Below are positions 1 through 12,077 of a stretch of DNA of 64,000 bases, in pieces. The translations under genes were made by a program, and so were the position numbers. The DNA is from Gigaspora rosea (taxonomy: Eukaryota > Glomeromycota > Glomeromycetes > Diversisporales > Gigasporaceae). The stretch is taken from assembly GCA_003550325.1 (NCBI GenBank), contig QKWP01000142.1:146063-210062 (forward strand), written 5' to 3'. The first letter of the stretch is position 1, and each line of letters starts with the position of its first letter. The notes under the pieces were generated by a model. The model saw only the letters and a program-made list of their open reading frames with translations, searched no databases and was not told where the DNA came from.

Positions 1-1891
1 TCTATAACTTAGTTTGCAAAGTAATAAGGTCTGTGCAAAATTTTATCTAAAACTATCGAACCGTTTGAGCTGTGCATCTATTTAAAAGTTTTAAAATCTT
101 CATTAATAGATTTTATTATATAACCACATATAGGTTTGATTTATATAGTACCTCACACCCCAATAGCACATGGAATTTCTGGAGCAAGTTTCAGTTTAAT
201 ATTTTCAATATTAGGAGTTTTGTCAAAAGCTGTTTTTAGCTTTAATTAAAAACCAATTGCAAAAGCAAATTATTAACTATAAAATTATTTATATTATGGA
301 AAATAAATAAATTTCCCAGTTCCTTAGTCTAAAGTCACATGCGTTTGTCTTTTTGAATGATTTTAGTTCAACGATAATACCATTCACATTAGCGCGATAT
401 ATAGTTGAGGATCCACCCTTTTTATATCCTTTATATCACTGAATTCTTCATATGGTATTTTCTACTCGTCATAAGGCATTTGCAGCTACACTTTAATACA
501 CAAATAAAAAAATCCAAATAATGCAAGTCATTTGTGTTATAGTGACCTCTTGATATAGTGAAGACTAATCAGAATCTTAATGCAGTGAAATAGAGGGGAA
601 AAAAATAGAAAAGAACAGGGAAAAAGTGAACTTATAAATTCCAAAATATAGAACGCTCACTATTTATATTTATGATCGCAATTGTGTATTTAAAAGTACA
701 GTTGTTATAGACCCAAATCAAAAGAGTGTGGAGTTTGTTCGGTTCTCTTGGAATTTTGTTTATTTATACAAAGAGACGTTTTTATATATATTATGAATTG
801 CACCGCAATTATCCTAATTATTCTAATCGTCTAACGTTAAATAGTATTATATATTGTTGTAAAACTACGACCAACAAAGAGTGGATTAGACAAATTTGGT
901 CGATATTATTAATAAAATTATTAAATGTGGAGATTGCTCGGTTCTCTTAAAATTTTTGTTTATTTATTTAATATGACTTTTTTACATGCCTATGAAATAG
1001 CACCTCGATTATCCAAATTATTCTAATCGCTCTAAATTTAACTTAATACTGATTTAAAAATTACTTTCACTTTTTTCTACCACTATGCCCATAAAGTACA
1101 GGAACGCAATGCATATTAAGTACGTGATCAGTATAATAACACATGACGAATGCAGTTTTTATACTCCTTGCATTAATCGGATTTTAATTTTTAGATATTT
1201 AATAAACTCCGACATAATATTTTTGGTGTTTTGAAAACTCCAAAAAGATTTTTGGTATTTGATAAATCTGTTAAAGGAATTTCAAGTAAATTAGACAAAT
1301 TTTTTTTTTGAAAACTCCTTCAAAAGATTTTAGATGTTTAATAAACTCTGCTAAAAGGTTTTAGCTGTCTAATAAACTCTGTTTAAGTAAATTGGTTAGA
1401 TTTGGCGTTTGATAATGTCGTGCCTGAAGTTTGCATTGGCTTGAAATTAAACTTCAAGCATTTGAAGTTACACTTACCTAAAATTACCTGCTAACGCGTG
1501 CAAGACGACCTAATTCCAGGGACTAATTTCAATCAAGTGTAATTTCAGACACCTAAAGTTATAACTTTAGGCAGTGTCAATTTCAGGAACGACAATAATA
1601 TTGATAAACTCTGCCAAATAAACTAGAAAATTGAACGCAGGCGAATTTGTCGCACAGTTTCAATTCGATATAGCAGAAAGTTAAATTTTAAATGATAAAG
1701 AAACCATGAATAATTTCAAAATAAATAAATAAATAAATAAACGAAATAAATCTTAACTTTATATAGTATTTCAAACTTAAGATGCCTGACAAATGACGAA
1801 ACTTTCGTCACTGACAAATGACAAAACCATTCGTCAATCAATTTCTGAATGACGAATTGACGAATCACGAAACCTATGATGAATGACGAAA
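1..1891. other. AT-rich intergenic DNA with short repeats
   Basis: I see no supportable gene. Two direct copies of a segment of about 198 bp start near 727 and 925 (shared core GTGGAG.TTG.TCGGTTCTCTT). Imperfect copies of TTTAATAAACTC recur between about 1195 and 1625. A short perfect-arm hairpin, GACACCTAAAGTT and its inverse, lies near 1549-1579. A cluster of AATGACGAAA motifs at about 1785-1890 abuts the transposon-like element that follows. Confidence 0.6.
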
Positions 1892-3243
1892 CCATGATGG
1901 TAAATGACTTGAAATGACCCAAATGACCCAAGTGACTAGCGACGAGTCATTGGGTTATTTCAAAACCAAATTACCTGTTATGATCATTTGAAATATCTAT
2001 AATTTATTATTAAAAATACGGTTAATCAGATATTTATTAATTATATAGATGATTAAGGTAATAATTAATCTTTAAAAACTCGCGCACCATTAGGTCGCAG
2101 GTCAGTATAACAAATCTGATTCCATATTTAGGGATCAAAATAAAAAGATTTATGCAGGGACGATGATTTTCTTTGGTGATGTTTATTTATTTTAAAAATA
2201 AATAAATTTACCACAGAAAATCATCGGCTCTGCTATGGCTTAATGATCTTTCACATAACTGTGAAAGATAAGTACAACTATATTAATACAGTTATAATTT
2301 ATAGTTAATACGACTAATTGTTTTTCTATTATTTAGGAAAATTAATTTCAAATCGGTATGTAAATAAACTTTTTAGTGTTAAAAATTTAAAATCTTCATT
2401 AGCTTTGTTAAGCTACTAAGACGTTCAAAACTTTTGCAATTTTTTAATACGAAATATAAATTCTATTACATTTTATTGAATTATTGAAGGCAAAAGAAAT
2501 AGGATCATATATTTCATATTTCAATTGCAAATAGAGGTTTATTTTTTAATTTGATTAATGGTGTTTCAAAATTAATTAAGTGTGCTTTGCGAAAATAAGT
2601 AGGAATTTTTGAATACCATCATATGGGCTAGGATGTTTGATAGTGAGTGATATGATAGAATAGAGTTTGGAACTGATTTCAAAATCTATATTTATTATAT
2701 ATATATGACGTTATTCTTGATTATTTAATAATCAAAATCGTCAAGAAAAAATTAAATTATTCATAATTATTTATAAGCGGTGTCATAAGAGTTTCATAAG
2801 CATTACATAACAAAAAAATCAATCAACCAATCAAATACAATCGTCAATCGTATAATATGTTAAATTTTTTTTTTTAATTCCGGAAATTGTGCAATATCAC
2901 ATCAACGATATCAATTATTGGATCAAATTTTATAAACTATTATCACTTAATTTTTACTCATCACTTAGATTAAAAAATTTAACTCATATAATTTTTATTG
3001 TTGAATTATAATAAAATGTTTCGAATCATGCCAAATTCGAAATCGTAACACAGGTTTTTCGTGCCCAATAGTAAGTTAACTCAATATGCGAGATGACCTA
3101 ATGACCCTAATGACCTTAGCCATTTGGAAATGACCACGGACATTTGGTCACGAGTCATTTTCAAATGACGAATGACCCCAAATGACCGGTCATTTTGAGG
3201 TCATCTGAAAATTGGCAAATGACCGGATCATTTACCATCACTG
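1892..3243. mobile_element. Probable hAT-like non-autonomous element
   Basis: The left end CCATGATGGTAAATGAC matches the reverse complement of the right end, CAGTGATGGTAAATGATC. Both termini are followed inward by many copies of AAATGACC or its inverse (1905-1950 and 3090-3235). Flanks are similar but not identical (ATGACGAA on the left, ATGACAAA on the right), as expected of an aged 8-bp TSD. The interior is AT-rich with no transposase. It includes a compact hairpin at about 2156-2230 (CGATGATTTTCT arms). CAGNG ends, an 8-bp TSD and subterminal motif repeats are typical of hAT elements; the class assignment is inference. Confidence 0.55.
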
Positions 3244-3310
3244 ATGACAAACCCGTGATGATTAATGATGCATGAGAAAATCTTTCTTTTCTTTTATAAT
3301 GGAAAAATTG

Positions 3311-3313
<3 letters not shown>

Positions 3314-3352
<39 letters not shown>
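3314..3352. repeat. (TA)n microsatellite
   Basis: Uninterrupted TA dinucleotide tract of about 39 bp. Confidence 0.95.
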
Positions 3353-3355
<3 letters not shown>

Positions 3356-5671
3356 TTTCCTTATTTACCATTTCTATTTTTATATCAAGTATTTTATCCT
3401 TTTTTATGAAATACATTCGATATTACCCGTTTAAGGTGTTGTTCACCCGATGGGTCTTATGAAGAAAAAACTACCGATACAAAAAAAAATACTTTACCTT
3501 TAACACTTAAGAAGACATGTCATAAATGTATATTATAGTGTAATTTTTATTTTTCTGTAATAATAGTAGCTTATCAATGGCTTCGTCAATCGTGTTAATC
3601 GTCAACAGTTTTGTCAGGTATGTTATTTGACTAAATCTTTCGTCAAGAATCTTTAGACTAATTCCATCTGCATTTACTGATGCGGATACATTTTGTATTA
3701 TTCATATATAATAACGAGTATGAACATTTTTGACTTGTTTATAATTTATAACCTTAATAGATTAATTACAGGAATCGCATATGCTCTAAAAGGTGATTAC
3801 ATGCAATTTCACTTAATTAATAATATAATTTGTCCGAACTGTTTTCTATTTATTTTAATTCAAATAACCATTCAAGACCTTTCTTTCATTTATGAAAGTT
3901 CCGATATCACTATTATAACAGCAGTAAATATTATAATATGCAAGACATTTTCTTTATTTCATCTGTAAAAGTATTAACATTTTTGGTACAATATCTTGTT
4001 CGCAAATTTTAAGTCTAAATGAATCAAATAAATGTAAATGATTTTTAATAATGTTAAATAACTGAAATCATAGCAATTACAAAAATAATTGTTTCAACTT
4101 AGATCGTTTCCCAACTAATTTTAAGACGCTACCATGCGAAGAGAGATTAATCGAATATTGATTTTTTTTAAATAAAAAAAGATTATCTTATTTTAAAACT
4201 CGCAATAGATTATTTTAGAATTATAAAATTATCTATATGTATTAAGGGGTTTCAGACCTAAGGTTCAGGATTCTGATTTCGAATTAAACCAATGATGTAT
4301 TTATTTTAAAATCAATGATCTATAATCCTATTTATTTTTATTTGTAAGCTTATTTATATAATAATGAATTCTTTACGCTCGTAAATTTTCTTTTGAAATT
4401 CTATCTCAGGATAACTCCTATTTCATTTTCTGATTTCGAAGTTTCTAAACAGAAATAGGGCTTTTCGAACTCCTACTTATTTTCAAAATAAGTTAACTCT
4501 GGAACCCAACCCCTATTAATTTTAAAGTATTAATTTAAATTATAAATAAAAATTTGTTTATTATAATATCATTTATTTAAAATTAGAATACACGTGTACT
4601 TCCAAAATAATATTTAAAATAGTTCTAAATTTTTTTTATTTTATAAAGTTAATATTTTATTAAATTTATTATGTTTAGAATTTTCTTTCTCTGATAATAA
4701 TCAAGTATTATTTCAGTATAAAAATAGAACCAAAAAATTTAACGAGAAAATAAACCACAAGTTTTATTGTAAATGGGAATTTATATAAAAAAACTCAAAT
4801 AAGAAATAGATAAAAACATTTAAAAGATTGTATTAAAAGCTAAATACTTGCCAAATGCTTACAATTGAAACTTGTAAACTGGTTTTTCGTTGCAACAAGA
4901 CTTAGTTTCAGCAATTGTGATATGAATTACGTACGTACGCATATAATCCAAGTGATCAATGTTCTCTTGTCGTTTGGGGAATATAAATACAATACAGTAC
5001 AGAACGTACATACATATGTCCGTATATACGTACAGTATGCATGTTTAAAATGCTGTCAAAACAATTAGAAAATTGATAATGGTCTGCTTTGATATAGTTA
5101 TTTAGTACAATAACTGTAAAAAAAACCGTAATGCTAATAATAGTAACATATAAGTTGTGTAACATTTGAGATGTCATGAGTAACCATGACCGGCTTTTTT
5201 ATTTTCGAATATCGTAAATTCACGTGATATTATTTATCGCTAACCAACCAATCACATGAATTTGTTAAGCACTGTCCAAGAATTTTCGTTTTTTATTTAA
5301 AAATAGATTTTTTCATATTTCATTGAGCATTATGTGTAAATTTATGTAAATTTATGTACAATTTCAATTAGCTCATATAAAACAATGTGACACAAACAAT
5401 ATGCATGTTTTTTAACAAAACAAGATACGTCATACAGAAGTTATGTAATTTTAATCTCCTTGATTGGTGCATCTTAGTTATAATAAAGCCGCTCCCAAAG
5501 AATAAATACCATGATATTTAGCGCACACCGTTCTAAAAACTTTTTTTTTTAAAATAAAAAAAAAAATCATATAAAACAAATTCATATAAAATTATCATAA
5601 ATCCTATTCTTTGAAGATAGAAATAAAATTAAATTTACAGTCTAATTATCGTTACATATAAACCATAAAGC
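3353..5671. other. AT-rich intergenic DNA
   Basis: No coding region is supported. Near 4236-4530 an imperfect inverted pair (AAGGGGTTTCAGACC on the left, GGAACCCAACCCCT on the right) may mark an old small TIR element. A CGTACGTACG-rich stretch lies at 4930-5040. Otherwise I see nothing. Confidence 0.5.
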
Positions 5672-6076
5672 ATGAACTCAAATACTAGAAGTCTTAATCC
5701 AACAATCCAGATCGAAAAATCCAATACATATACTTCTTCAATCGCCACTGACATAGACAGTAGTCTAACGCACAATAAGCACAAGAACAGCAGACTACTA
5801 AATTACAGTCGACAAATTCAAGCAGATGATGATGATGATGATGAATTTGATACGCCCGTTAATATTTATCGTGAACATAAAAATCATTTAGAACAAGATA
5901 AAAGAGTTCGTAAAGAATTGGATACTCAAATACTTGATGACCTTTATGAACCTATTCAAAATACTTTTATGCATAATTCAAAATTTTTAACGTCGAAAAG
6001 TGTTCTTATTTCTTCTGGTGACAACGGAAATTTTATGACTGGTATATGGAATTGTAATTATAATGGAATATGTTAA
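5672..6076 (+). CDS. Small hypothetical acidic protein
   Basis: An uninterrupted 134-codon frame begins ATGAACTCAAATACT with an A-rich upstream context and ends TAA. Its composition is protein-like (S/T/N-rich start, a run of six aspartates near residue 52, then charged RVRKEL/DTQILDDLYEP). No signal peptide, membrane segment or domain is recognisable. It stands alone, with AATAAA-like signals about 100 bp downstream. It may be a single-exon gene or one exon of a longer gene, and I do not recognise the family. The length of the open frame in very AT-rich DNA is the main argument that it is real. Confidence 0.5.
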   Translation: MNSNTRSLNPTIQIEKSNTYTSSIATDIDSSLTHNKHKNSRLLNYSRQIQADDDDDDEFDTPVNIYREHKNHLEQDKRVRKELDTQILDDLYEPIQNTFMHNSKFLTSKSVLISSGDNGNFMTGIWNCNYNGIC

Positions 6077-6325
6077 AAAGAAACTTTTTCAGCAAAATCG
6101 AACTAAATTAAAATTAATTATATTAGTCTTAATAATAACTTCAAATTTAATCCTATATGTATTTAATAAATTTAATATGTATTTATAAGAGTCTAATATG
6201 TTGTATATATTAATGCCAAGCATAGATATGTTATAATAATATTATAATCTGCATTCTGGACATTTATATTATTCGCATAATTACTGTATTCATTATTTTA
6301 TAACTGATATTTTAAATAAATAGAT

Positions 6326-6415
6326 GAAACATTAAAATAAAAAAAGGAATCTTTTGAAACATTAAAATAAAAAAAGGAATCTTTTGAAACATTAAAATAA
6401 AAAAAGGAATCTTTT
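6326..6415. repeat. Three identical 30-bp tandem repeats
   Basis: Unit GAAACATTAAAATAA...GGAATCTTTT is repeated three times without visible change, about 250 bp downstream of the small acidic ORF. Identity between units indicates recent expansion or slippage. Confidence 0.9.
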
Positions 6416-6781
6416 TATTAATTGGTTCTTTAATCGTCGGTCAATTAATAAGCGTCAACCTCAATCACTGCTTGACTTTGATAATTGTTCCTTGTTTATT
6501 GTAAAGAAAAGCTCTAGTAAAATAAACCTTACTACTAATTCTTATTGTTATTGTTATTCGTATGATTTATTGTTTTAGGCCGTTTAAAGTTGAATAGTTG
6601 GTTAACATCACCCCCCCTCACGATCATCTGTTCCCGAAATTAAACAAGCCAATAACAATACAGGAAAATTGACAATTATCATGTGATTAAAAAATTGACC
6701 ATAAGTGGATTCGAAATTTTATATAAAACCACCGGTTTGGGGTTAATTTTATCATATGTACACCCTAACCATTGTTGTTTG

Positions 6782-7432
6782 TTTTCCCGACAGATAGTTC
6801 CCGCCAGCTCATTTTTCCAACACTATATCCCCGACAGAATGTTTCACCTACAGCATTTTTCGTTGACAGAATCTTTCCTCGACATACCATGTTTTCGACA
6901 TCCCATTTCCTTGACAGGACATATTTTACTAACATGATGTATTTCAGAAAGAATAATTTTCCGACATGACATATTTCCGATATCTTTTTCTGACAAGATC
7001 TTTCCCCTATAAGAAATTTCGTTTAAAAATAATTATTGGGTAGTTTCAAGAATAATGATATATTCGTGGTAATCACATCACATGATTAAGCACTCGGCCT
7101 AATTAGGGTTAGGGTTAGGGTTAGATGATAGTATAATTTAGGATAATTTAGGCCGAGTTGTTAGTGCTAGTAAACAAAGACGTAGTTGCATGATTACACG
7201 TGATGTGATGATCACTGGGTTTATCGTTCTTGTCGGAAAAAGTGCATTCAATAAAACTTAGTGTCGGGGAAAAGTCAAATTAGAAATATGTCATGTCAGA
7301 TAAATGTCTTGTCGAAATTATGAGATGTCAAGGAAAGGGGATGTCGAAAACATGGTATGTCGAGGAGATGAAACACTCTGTCGGGAATATAGTGTCGAAA
7401 AATGAGCAGCGCGGAACTAACTTTCGGGGAAT
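6782..7432. mobile_element. Large fold-back element with telomere-type core
   Basis: The left arm (about 6782-7060) is repeated in inverted orientation at about 7190-7432; both contain CGACATACCATGTTTTCGACATCCC or its complement. A nested inner inverted pair (ACTCGGCCTAATT / AATTTAGGCCGAGT) surrounds TTAGGG repeated about three times at 7106-7126. The arms are built from a degenerate CGACA...TTTTC motif with a period of about 17-20 bp. No transposase frame is present. It resembles a fold-back or MITE-type element; the TSD is not clear. Confidence 0.65.
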
Positions 7433-7952
7433 CATACCGTAATCGTCGGAATGCTCGAAATGGCACGGATGTTGTGGCACGCGCAGGAACGTTTTACAGA
7501 ATGGCACGGTAAAAATGGCACAGAAATTACGGCAAAGGTTTGCACGTCATATGAAATGGCACGTTCAGATGACACGTCTGTGTACATTACACGTGTTGGC
7601 TCGTTTCGTGGAGAGCAAAAGATAGTAAAGGATTTTTTTAAAAAAAAGAGCGATATCTCATGATTTCACTAATGACGCTTCCCTGTGTGTCTTAACAAAA
7701 AAAAACATTCATTACAAAATTTTGCTTCATATGCAGCTAGCTTGTTCATCTTAATATTGATTACTTATGTAAATTTATGCTTTAATATTTAATCCACATC
7801 GTTATCGCGGTGGCACGTGAATTTACGTTCATTACCCATGCCAAATCCCGTGCCGATTCGACTAGTAAACTGTTTCAAAACCCGAGCCATTTACGGTCCA
7901 ATTGGCACGGGCATACGGTCCCACACGGTCCACAGAATCTGTACCAATTCGG
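7433..7952. repeat. ATGGCACG motif-rich segment
   Basis: At least five copies of ATGGCAC(G) occur in 7457-7565, and related GGCACGG/GGCACGTG motifs recur at 7808-7915, separated by AT-rich sequence. This looks like the subterminal motif clusters of DNA transposons, but I could not define both ends. I do not support any gene here. Confidence 0.4.
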
Positions 7953-8237
7953 GGGGACCGTTAAAGCCAGGTGCCTTTATATGTTTTTTTTATTATTTAA
8001 TTAAAATTAGGGTAAGGGTTAGTTAGGAGTTTGGGTTAGGATGTCTTATAGGTAAAATTGCCTTTCCGACATTTTTTTATTAATGCTCCAAGACAGGTTT
8101 AGACACTCGTTTCTTGTATTTTTGGTGGATTTCACTTTTTTTCTTTGTTTTTGTCTCGTCGGGCTGATCCGTGACGATCAAAATTTACAATTTGATTGGC
8201 TGTCAGTCACGTGATGGCACCTGGCTTTAACGGATCC
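7953..8237. mobile_element. MULE-type MITE, copy 1 (9-bp TSD)
   Basis: The element of about 285 bp has inverted ends containing CCGTTAAAGCCAGGTGCC / GGCACCTGGCTTTAACGG and is flanked by the direct repeat CCAATTCGG (7944-7952 and 8238-8246). A close relative lies at 9287-9561. Inside, just right of the left TIR, is a telomere-like stretch (TTAGGGTAAGGGTTAG). Nine-base TSDs are characteristic of Mutator-like transposition; no transposase is present, so it is non-autonomous. Confidence 0.8.
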
Positions 8238-8409
8238 CCAATTCGGACCATACCCGTACAAATCCGGATCTTGACTCGTACCTATCCGACGCCAACCGTG
8301 CCCATAGAGTTGCCATTCAAGCATATCATTTACATTAATTAATCGGTAAGCATATAAGTTATTTAAGGTGTATTCAGCAGCAGAATACAATATTTATAAT
8401 GAATATTAA

Positions 8410-8875
8410 ACCACGTATCATCTTATATAAGCCATAAATACTGTTAACAATAATGTCATTTCTGATCAATTAGCTCGCTAAAGACGTTCTCAAACAATGA
8501 CTTATAGCTGGTCTAATTGGACAAAAAAATAAATCACGACGTTTAAGTCAAATAAAACCTAGACCTACAAACCCCTTTTTTCATAGTCATTACATGTTGA
8601 AGTCGACAGAATCAAATTCGAAAAAATATTTAATAGTATATTATTTAAAGGAAACCATAATTCAGTTCAGCATTTTAACAAACGGTATTATAGCAGATAG
8701 TATTTCTGCATTACGGCATTACGGCATTACGACTTTACGGCATTATGGCATTATGGCTTTACACCATTACGGCTTTACAGCTCACAGCAATTACGGCAAA
8801 AAATACAGCAATTCTGTAACCGTATTATTGTAAAATTAATTCTACCACCAACTATACGTAAGTATGTATGTAGAC
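8410..8875 (+). repeat. Dispersed element with GCATTACG array, copy 1
   Basis: The first of two head-to-tail copies. Order: a segment with TTAGCTCGCTAAA, then TCTAATTGGCC-like sequence, a core ending TTTAACAAACGG, an array of degenerate GGCATTAC(G) 9-10-mers (8707-8800), and a conserved end TTCTACCACCAACTATA. Further copies occur at 8876-9225, 10434-10506, 16778-17060 (minus), 17064-17180 (minus), and a decayed one at 20609-21050. The number of internal motifs varies between copies. Confidence 0.75.
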
Positions 8876-9225
8876 ATGTATCATCTGATCCAAGCCATAA
8901 TACTGTACTGTATTGTAATCTGACAACGATATCATATCTTATTAATTAGCTCGCTAAACAATGACTTATAGAATGGTCTAATTGGCCAAAAAATAAATAA
9001 TCTTTTAAGTCAAAATAAAATCTAGACCTGACGAAACTCTTTTTTTATAGTCTTTACATGTACTAAATCTACGAAATCGACAGAACCAAATTCGAAAACA
9101 TATTTAACAGATATTAGTTAAGGATAATATAATGCAGCTTTTTAACAAACGGAGTTATATTATTTCTGCATTACAGCATTACGGCATTACGACATTATGG
9201 CATTACAGCATTGGCATTACGGTGT
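8876..9225 (+). repeat. Dispersed element with GCATTACG array, copy 2
   Basis: Directly follows copy 1 in the same orientation with the same order of blocks; the array spans about 9167-9222. The usual end (TTCTACCACCAACTATA) is missing, so this copy is 3'-truncated at the junction with GTGTGAGACC. The tandem arrangement suggests unequal exchange or insertion next to a pre-existing copy. Confidence 0.7.
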
Positions 9226-9286
9226 GAGACCGGAAACGTGACATGGCCGCAGGCACGTGCCTCGTGACCCGGAATTCCAAATTTAG

Positions 9287-9561
9287 GTGATGGCTAAAGC
9301 CAGGTGCGTTTATATGGTTTTTGATTATTTAATTAAAATTAGGGTAAGGGGGATTAGGGTTAGAGCTTGGCTTATAAGTAAAATTGTCTTCCCGACATTT
9401 TTATTAATGTTCCAGACAGGTTTAGAGACTCGTTTTTTGTGTTTTCGGCGTTTTTCACTTTTTTTCTTTGTTTTTGTCTCGTCGGGCTGATCCGTAAAGA
9501 TCAAAATTTACGATTTGATTGGCTTTTTATCACGTGAACGCACCTGGCTTTAGACGACCCA
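9287..9561. mobile_element. MULE-type MITE, copy 2 (9-bp TSD)
   Basis: Same family as 7953-8237: perfect inner TIR CTAAAGCCAGGTGCG / CGCACCTGGCTTTAG, the telomere-like AGGGTAAGGGGGATTAGGG block, and the TGTCTCGTCGGGCTGATCCG block. It is flanked by the direct repeat CAAATTTAG (9278-9286 and 9562-9570). Two copies with different 9-bp TSDs confirm the element boundaries. Confidence 0.82.
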
Positions 9562-9570
9562 CAAATTTAG

Positions 9571-10433
9571 TTACCCGGGGGAATTTCGGGAATTCCGGGA
9601 ATTGGAGGAATTCGAGAAATTAGGGTGATATAAGTAATATGATAAATAACGAAAATACTGATGTTTCTGGTTATTAAGGCCAATTCGAGGTATATTGGTA
9701 ATTAAAGTGATATTAATGGTTACAGCGATATCAGTAAAATAGATGTTTCTGGCATGTAAAAATAGATATTGAATAATTATTGTTACAGGGCAAAGGTTCA
9801 ATAATGATTTCGATTTAATAAAAATAAGAAAGCGACTCGTCAAAGGCGTGACGATGATGATTTGATGTTATTTATTAAGGTATTCCCTAACTCCCCGGTT
9901 CTCAAGGTGAACATACACTTTTATATCTTTCATATTGAGGGGGCGCAAGAATGCATTCGTTAATCTCTCCTTTCATAACTCAACACTGCCCAAGGAATGT
10001 TCCTCACTTGCACACATGTCATCTCCACTGGAACATCCTATCGACGATCCCTAAGCCCATAGTGATGGTCGAAAGTTCTAGAGGTCGATCGTTACAAAGC
10101 CTCAATTTAATGATCTTCGGATATTACTGTGTCCAATTTCGGAATTTTCACTTTTAGCCCGTGACATTATAAATAAAGGCCGTGTGCCCTTTGGGAAGAA
10201 AGTCAATTCCCATCTTTGACTGTTTCTTTATTAACACTATTAAATAATACAAGTACAACGATACATAATACATTTCACATTCGTCAATTTGCTACAAACA
10301 CGATTATTTCTATAGACTATTCCGAAACTCTGCCTAACCACTCAGCCAAATCTAACACCTTTTTCGACCTAAAGTAACCAATTGCCAGCTAATCCCGATC
10401 AAGCGACAGACTCGCCGATTTCCGATGCTGTCA
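9571..10433. other. Possible LTR fragment and GGGAATT motif cluster
   Basis: A GGGAATTYC-type cluster (GGAATTTCGGGAATTCCGGG) lies at about 9580-9605. From about 9840 to 10330 the DNA is CpG-richer and has an LTR-like layout: CATTATAAATAAAGG (TATA-like) near 10165, then about 50 bp later TTTCTTTATTAACACTATTAAATAA (polyadenylation-like). No paired LTR, primer-binding site or gag/pol frame is visible, so this is only a candidate. Confidence 0.3.
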
Positions 10434-10506
10434 ACGGCATTACGGTTTTACGGCATTATGCCGTAACCGTATTAATTTGTAAAATTAATTCTACTACCAA
10501 CTATAT
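10434..10506 (+). repeat. GCATTACG element, 3' fragment
   Basis: Contains only the last array motifs (CGGCATTACGGTTTTACGGC) and the conserved end CCGTATTAATTTGTAAAATT...CTACTACCAACTATA. It is a truncated copy of the 8410-8875 family. Confidence 0.65.
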
Positions 10507-10765
10507 ACTGTCAAAATTCTGATTACAGATTAGCTTTTGGAGGTCTAACAAAAAATATTCCTTACAAAATTTTAGTACAAACTACAACTATTTACAAACC
10601 TTTACCAAAATTTTAAGCAGGGTTAATTTTGTTTAATAATTTATATGATACATAAATTGTAAATCAATAAATTAGGTCTGTGTTATAAATTTTATAACTT
10701 CGAATTAGTTAAACACCCAAGAATAAAATTTATAATATGTGCTTTTAAGTTCATTTTTTATGTCA

Positions 10766-12006
10766 TCAGTCAATTTTCAATTTTTTCAATTCGCTATCTG
10801 TAAATAATTATAATTAGTATTAAAAAATAATTTTGTAAATTATGAAATGATATATAATTACCTCGATACAATGATGTAGTATAATTAATAAATTTACTTT
10901 TATAAATGTCGTCAGAATATGGTAGTAAATTATGTGTACTTTTAATATTTTCTAATAATTCATTCGATTTATCAAGCTCTAATAAAATATTTTCGTCATT
11001 TTGCCATTTTGTAAGTATTTCACAGATTTTCGTTGCTGATGGACGGTTTCTTGGATCTCTTTCCCAACATTTCTTCATCAAATTTATATAACATTGTGGA
11101 GTATTTTCAGTGATTGCTGGCCGTAAATTGTTACAGAATATTTCAATTTGAAGTCGGGATCCAAATTCCCGATTATATAATACAGGTTTTCCATATAAAA
11201 TTTCCCACATAATTATTCCAAATGAATAAATATCTGATGCTGTTGAATAATAACCCCTATCCAAAGCTTCTGGCGCTATATATGGTAAAATTCCATAAAT
11301 TCCACGCTTTTCAACATTTAATGCTATGTTTGCTGATATTGAAAGTCCAAAATCTGCAATATAAGCGCTATGTAAACAATCTTGTAGAATATTGCCACTA
11401 TGTAAATCTCGATGAATAAGTCCCTGAGAATGTATTATTTGAAGATCAGAAACAATACTATGCAATAATGTTAATTTATTCTCCCATTTCATTTGTTCTA
11501 CAGAGCGAAGATTTTGACGCAAAGATCCCATTGAAGCATATTTTAAAACAAGAATATAATCCCCTGAACTATTTTTTGATATTCCATAACAATTCAAAAA
11601 TGAAGGATGTCTAGAACATATATCACAATACGCCTTTAACTTTAACATTAAAATAAAAATATTTAGCATTTATAAATAATTAGAGAAATATTAAATATCT
11701 AAATAAAAATTACCTCTTTTATAAACACTTCATTTTGAAATTTTGATCCGTGGAACAATTTGAGTGCGACTTCTCTCCAAATCTCTTGTTTTTTTATCAA
11801 ACCAATTGGCGTAAAATACTGTTGCAAAACCACCTTGCCCTATTTTTTTAATATCAGTAAATTCTTCATATGAAATCCATGATAGTGGATATTTTCCTTC
11901 AACCAATAATTTTTTGACATCATCGTCAATGTTAAAAGTTTTACTCATCCATTCACTTGCAGCTAAAAATATTAAGTTTAAATTACCAAGCGTCTTATTT
12001 TTTGAC
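10766..12006 (-). CDS. Protein kinase (3' part of a Sel1-kinase gene; one frameshift)
   Basis: A Ser/Thr- or TKL-type protein kinase catalytic domain that should transfer phosphate from ATP. Inferred exons are 12006-11714, 11639-10862 and 10797-10766, with GT-AG introns of 74 and 64 bp; the last exon encodes a tail ending KKLKID. Motifs: glycine loop GQGGFATVF, VALKLF (ATP lysine), HRDLHSGNIL, ADFGLS, APEAL, DIYSFGIIMWE and CWERDPRNRPSA. All catalytic residues are present. Between the glycine loop and VALK the frame slips by one base in a run of seven T on the plus strand (11789-11795). This could be a sequence error or an inactivating change. Upstream, an intron at 12077-12007 links this frame to the Sel1 tract, so the two probably form one protein. 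Kinases of this type are greatly expanded in arbuscular-mycorrhizal fungi; the substrate is unknown. Confidence 0.8.
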
Positions 12007-12077
12007 CTAGTTATTAATGGAAAATGTATATTAAAAAAAAATTATAGTTACGTAAAAATTAAATAAATACTATTTAC

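Noticed and set aside
4865-5177. Overlapping plus and minus frames near 5 kb
   Set aside because: Arise from a CGTACGTA-rich tract; composition and conservation give no support.
7106-7126. A chromosome end or large interstitial telomere
   Set aside because: Only about three TTAGGG units, inside a palindromic element with unique sequence on both sides.
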